A stretch of 64,000 bases of DNA from assembly GCF_001708965.1 (NCBI RefSeq), contig NZ_LVJW01000006.1:620001-684000 (forward strand), given 5' to 3'. Within the stretch, counting starts at the first letter, position 1. Every line of letters starts with the position of its first letter. The notes under the pieces are model-generated. The model did no database searches, had not been told where the DNA came from, and saw nothing but the letters and a program-made list of their open reading frames with translations. Of the stretch, positions 61,051 through 64,000 are shown in pieces. The stretch comes from Candidatus Thiodiazotropha endoloripes (GTDB lineage Bacteria > Pseudomonadota > Gammaproteobacteria > Chromatiales > Chromatiaceae). Position numbers and translations under genes: made by a program.

Positions 61051-62319
61051 ATGTCGATACTTGCACTCGGACTTAATCACAAAACCGCCCCGGTAGAAAT
61101 CCGGGAAAAGGTCACCTTTGGTCCCGATATCATTGCCGGAGCCCTGCGCAGTCTGCAGGAGAACCCGGCAGTCAAAGAGACGGTTATCCTCTCCACCTGT
61201 AACCGGACAGAAGTCTACTGCATCCTCAATGAAGAGGACCACGAACCCTTGGCTGACTGGATCAGCCGTTTTCACGGCCTGCCCAGCGACCGGGTGATGC
61301 CCTATCTGTACAGCCATTTCGGGCTGGATGCTGTAAAACACCTGTTGCGCGTCTCCTGCGGCCTCGATTCCCTGGTACTCGGGGAACCACAGATTCTGGG
61401 GCAGGTTAAGGCGGCCTACCAGACGGCAACCGACACCGGCACCACAGGCAAACTGCTCTATAAACTATTTCAGCACGCCTTCTCGGCGGCAAAACAGATC
61501 CGCACCGACACCAACATCGGCAACAGTCCGGTCTCAGTGGCCTTTGCCGCGGTCAGCCTGGCGAAACAGATTTTCAGTGACCTTTCGGAACAGACCGCAC
61601 TGCTCATCGGCGCCGGTGAAACCGTGGAGCTGGCGGCCCGGCATCTGAGCCAGAACGGTATCGGGCGCATCATCGTAGCAAACCGAACAGTGGAAAGGGC
61701 GCACCAACTGGCGGCTCAATTTGAGGGTTATGCCATCGCCCTGACGGAGATCAGCAATCATCTGGCCGAGGCGGATATCGTGATATCCTCCACCGCCAGT
61801 CCACTCCCCGTGCTCGGCAAGGGAACGGTCGAGAGCGCTTTGAAAGAGCGCAAACACAGGCCCATATTCATGGTGGATATCGCCGTTCCAAGGGATATCG
61901 AACCCGAAGTGGCAGATCTCAGCGATATCTATCTCTACACCGTGGATGATATGGATGAGGTCATCCAGGAGAACATGCGCTCACGGGAAGAGGCGGCCGA
62001 ACAGGCTGAAGAGATTATCGAGCACTATGTGGACGACTACATGGGCTGGCTGCGCTCGCTGGATGCGGTGGAGCTGATCCAGGACTATCGCGGCTGTGCA
62101 GAACAGTTGCGTGACGAAGTGATGCAGAAGGCACTGCAGCAACTTGCAAAGGGCAAATCCCCGGAAGAGGCGATCCGCTTCATTGCCCACACCCTGACCA
62201 ACAAACTACTACATACTCCAAGCACGCAGATGCGCCAGGCCGGATTCAATGGCCAGATTGAGTTGCTGGAAGCCGCCAACACGCTTTTTCAAATCAAAAA
62301 AACAGACAATAAAACATGA
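61051..62319 (+). CDS. hemA: Glutamyl-tRNA reductase
   Basis: HemA reduces glutamyl-tRNA to glutamate-1-semialdehyde, the first step of C5 haem synthesis. The 422-residue protein has [14 protein letters not shown], the catalytic Cys50 in [30 protein letters not shown], the NADPH-binding Rossmann motif [16 protein letters not shown] near residue 188, and [12 protein letters not shown]. The N-terminal HKT/S segment seen here is where haem-linked proteolysis acts in enterics. The stop overlaps prfA by 4 bp. Confidence 0.97.
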   Translation: MSILALGLNHKTAPVEIREKVTFGPDIIAGALRSLQENPAVKETVILSTCNRTEVYCILNEEDHEPLADWISRFHGLPSDRVMPYLYSHFGLDAVKHLLRVSCGLDSLVLGEPQILGQVKAAYQTATDTGTTGKLLYKLFQHAFSAAKQIRTDTNIGNSPVSVAFAAVSLAKQIFSDLSEQTALLIGAGETVELAARHLSQNGIGRIIVANRTVERAHQLAAQFEGYAIALTEISNHLAEADIVISSTASPLPVLGKGTVESALKERKHRPIFMVDIAVPRDIEPEVADLSDIYLYTVDDMDEVIQENMRSREEAAEQAEEIIEHYVDDYMGWLRSLDAVELIQDYRGCAEQLRDEVMQKALQQLAKGKSPEEAIRFIAHTLTNKLLHTPSTQMRQAGFNGQIELLEAANTLFQIKKTDNKT

Positions 62320-63395
62320 AGCCCTCACTCCGCGGCAAGTTGGACCAGATCGCCGAACGCTTCGAAGAGATCACCGCACTGATGGCGGATCCGGATATCC
62401 AAAGTAACCAGAACCAGTTCCGCGACCTGGGACGGGAGTATGCCCAGTTGGAACCCGTGGTTCTGACATTCAGGGAGTATTCCGCAGCGGAAGAGGATAT
62501 CGAGGCGGCAAAGGAGATGATGTCAGATCCGGAAATGGCCGAGCTTGCCAAAGAGGAGCTGAATCATGCTGAAGAGGCCAGGGAGCGTCTGGAGCCTGAG
62601 CTGCAGCTGCTACTGATTCCGGCCGATCCGAACGATCAACGTAATGTCTTTCTCGAGATCAGGGCCGGCACCGGTGGTGCCGAAGCGGCCCTGTTCGCCA
62701 GTGACCTCCACCGGATGTACCTTCGTTATGCGGAATCACAGAAGTGGCAGACCGAAACCATCAGTGAAAGCCTGGGTGAGCACGGGGGTTACAAAGAGGT
62801 TGTCTGTCGTATCAGTGGTAGTGCGGTCTACTCCCGTCTGAAATTTGAATCGGGCACCCACCGGGTACAGCGCATACCCGAGACCGAATCCCAGGGACGC
62901 ATCCACACCTCAGCCTGCACCGTGGCGATACTGCCGGAAGTTGAGGAGGTGGATGATGTGGAGATCAACAGTAACGATCTGCGCATCGACACCTATCGCG
63001 CCTCCGGTGCCGGTGGACAACATGTCAACAAAACCGATTCCGCGGTACGCATCACCCACCTGCCCACCGGTATCGTGGTTGAGTGTCAGGACGAGCGCTC
63101 GCAGCATAAAAACAAGGCCAGGGCGATGTCCCTGCTGCAGGCCAAGCTGCTCTCCCAGGCGCAACAGAAGATCGCCACGGAGCAGGCCAGCGCCCGTAAA
63201 CTGCAGGTCGGCAGCGGCGATCGATCGGAACGCATCCGCACCTACAATTTTCCGCAAAACCGCCTGACAGACCACCGCATCAATCTGACCCTCTATAAAC
63301 TCGATGAGGTGATGACCGGCACGCTGGATCAAGTGGTGGAACCCCTGTTGCGGGAACATCAGCTTGAAGAGCTGGCCGCCATGGGCGAAGCCTGA
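62316..63395 (+). CDS. prfA: Peptide chain release factor 1
   Basis: RF1 reads UAA and UAG. The 359-residue protein has PxT-type tripeptide PET within [18 protein letters not shown], which marks RF1 rather than RF2, and the GGQ loop [18 protein letters not shown] near residue 230 whose Gln is methylated by PrmC. It begins within the hemA stop codon and precedes prmC by 16 bp, the standard trio. Confidence 0.98.
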   Translation: MKPSLRGKLDQIAERFEEITALMADPDIQSNQNQFRDLGREYAQLEPVVLTFREYSAAEEDIEAAKEMMSDPEMAELAKEELNHAEEARERLEPELQLLLIPADPNDQRNVFLEIRAGTGGAEAALFASDLHRMYLRYAESQKWQTETISESLGEHGGYKEVVCRISGSAVYSRLKFESGTHRVQRIPETESQGRIHTSACTVAILPEVEEVDDVEINSNDLRIDTYRASGAGGQHVNKTDSAVRITHLPTGIVVECQDERSQHKNKARAMSLLQAKLLSQAQQKIATEQASARKLQVGSGDRSERIRTYNFPQNRLTDHRINLTLYKLDEVMTGTLDQVVEPLLREHQLEELAAMGEA

Positions 63396-63411
63396 AGCTA
63401 CCGGGCATCCA

Positions 63412-64000
63412 ATGCCAACACTCAAACAGGCCCTGCTGGCAGCACAACAATCCCTCACTGACATCGCCGACAATCCCGACCTGGAAGCGTCCATGCTGCT
63501 GTGTCACCTGCTGAATAAGCCGAAGAGCCATCTCTACACCTGGCCCGAGGCGAAATTGAGCGAACCCCAACAACAGCGTTATCAAAAGCTGATCGAACAG
63601 AGGCAGCAGGGTATGCCCATCGCCTATATTCTGCAGCAGCGGGAGTTCTGGTCTCTGTCACTGCGGGTGACACCCGACACCCTGATCCCAAGGGCCGAGA
63701 GCGAACTGCTGGTTGAACGGGCAATCCACCATCTGCAGAGCTGCCACAACCCGACTGCAGCCGATCTGGGCACCGGTAGTGGCGCCATTGCCCTGGCACT
63801 GGCCAGCGAACGCCCGGATGCCAGAGTGGTTGCCACCGATCTGCACCAGGCCGCACTCAACATCGCCACGGAAAATGCCCAGCGGTTGGATCTACGCAAT
63901 CTGGCATTCCATGCCGGTGACTGGTGCGATGCACTACCCGAGGGTGAGCAGTTTGATGTGATCCTCAGTAACCCGCCCTATATTGAATCGGCCGACCCCC
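63412..64000 (+). CDS. prmC: Release-factor glutamine methyltransferase (partial, cut by the window end)
   Basis: PrmC methylates the GGQ glutamine of RF1 and RF2. The 196 visible codons run from ATG 63412 to the window end. They contain the N-terminal helical domain with PIAYILQQREFWSL, the LIPRAESELLVE entry to the Rossmann domain, the SAM motif AADLGTGSGAIALALA, and the catalytic SNPPYIE that grips the Gln side chain. About a third of the family length is missing to the right. Confidence 0.96.
   Translation, partial: MPTLKQALLAAQQSLTDIADNPDLEASMLLCHLLNKPKSHLYTWPEAKLSEPQQQRYQKLIEQRQQGMPIAYILQQREFWSLSLRVTPDTLIPRAESELLVERAIHHLQSCHNPTAADLGTGSGAIALALASERPDARVVATDLHQAALNIATENAQRLDLRNLAFHAGDWCDALPEGEQFDVILSNPPYIESADP

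Overview
The window is chromosomal DNA from a gammaproteobacterium. The gene order (secE to rplQ in one run, tRNA genes beside tufB, ispE-tRNA-prs-rplY-pth, hemA-prfA-prmC) and the protein sequences fit a Chromatiales-like, possibly sulfur-oxidising lineage; a stand-alone TusE/DsrC-type gene is compatible with this. The lineage is an inference. I see no phage, integrase, transposase gene or CRISPR array.

Region 1 (1-12100) is accessory and housekeeping: the tail of an unknown gene, tusE, a 78-residue flagellar-rod-like protein, nadC, an FKBP prolyl isomerase, a large DUF1631 protein, then a tight operon of two DUF1538 membrane proteins with a PII-like and a CBS protein, running into ampD. A 247-bp palindromic element, ampE, a histidine phosphatase, a 27-codon membrane microprotein, a SpoU-type methyltransferase and a cytochrome b follow.

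Region 2 (12150-44420) is a minus-strand block of the transcription and translation machinery. Read in transcription order it holds tRNA-Tyr, tRNA-Gly, tRNA-Thr, tufB, tRNA-Trp, secE, nusG, rplK, rplA, rplJ, rplL, rpoB, rpoC, rpsL, rpsG, fusA, tufA, the S10, spc and alpha gene sets, and ends with rpoA and rplQ before a strong terminator. Regulatory signals include a tRNA promoter with a GC-rich discriminator, an L10-leader-like region, an rplL-rpoB attenuator, str and alpha promoters, and a fused str-S10 junction without an S10 leader. A 164-bp element with 17-bp perfect inverted ends lies between rplJ and rplL.

Region 3 (44690-64000) starts with a TPR lipoprotein, ispE, tRNA-Gln, prs, rplY and pth. 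It continues with an envelope-transport island: a LolA-like protein, two MacB/LolC-like permeases and an ATPase on plus, facing a DUF1329-DUF1302-RND operon on minus. The window ends with hemA, prfA and the start of prmC.

The strongest candidates for undescribed biology are the DUF1538/PII/CBS operon, the envelope island, the inverted-repeat element inside rplJ-rplL, and the 27-residue microprotein.
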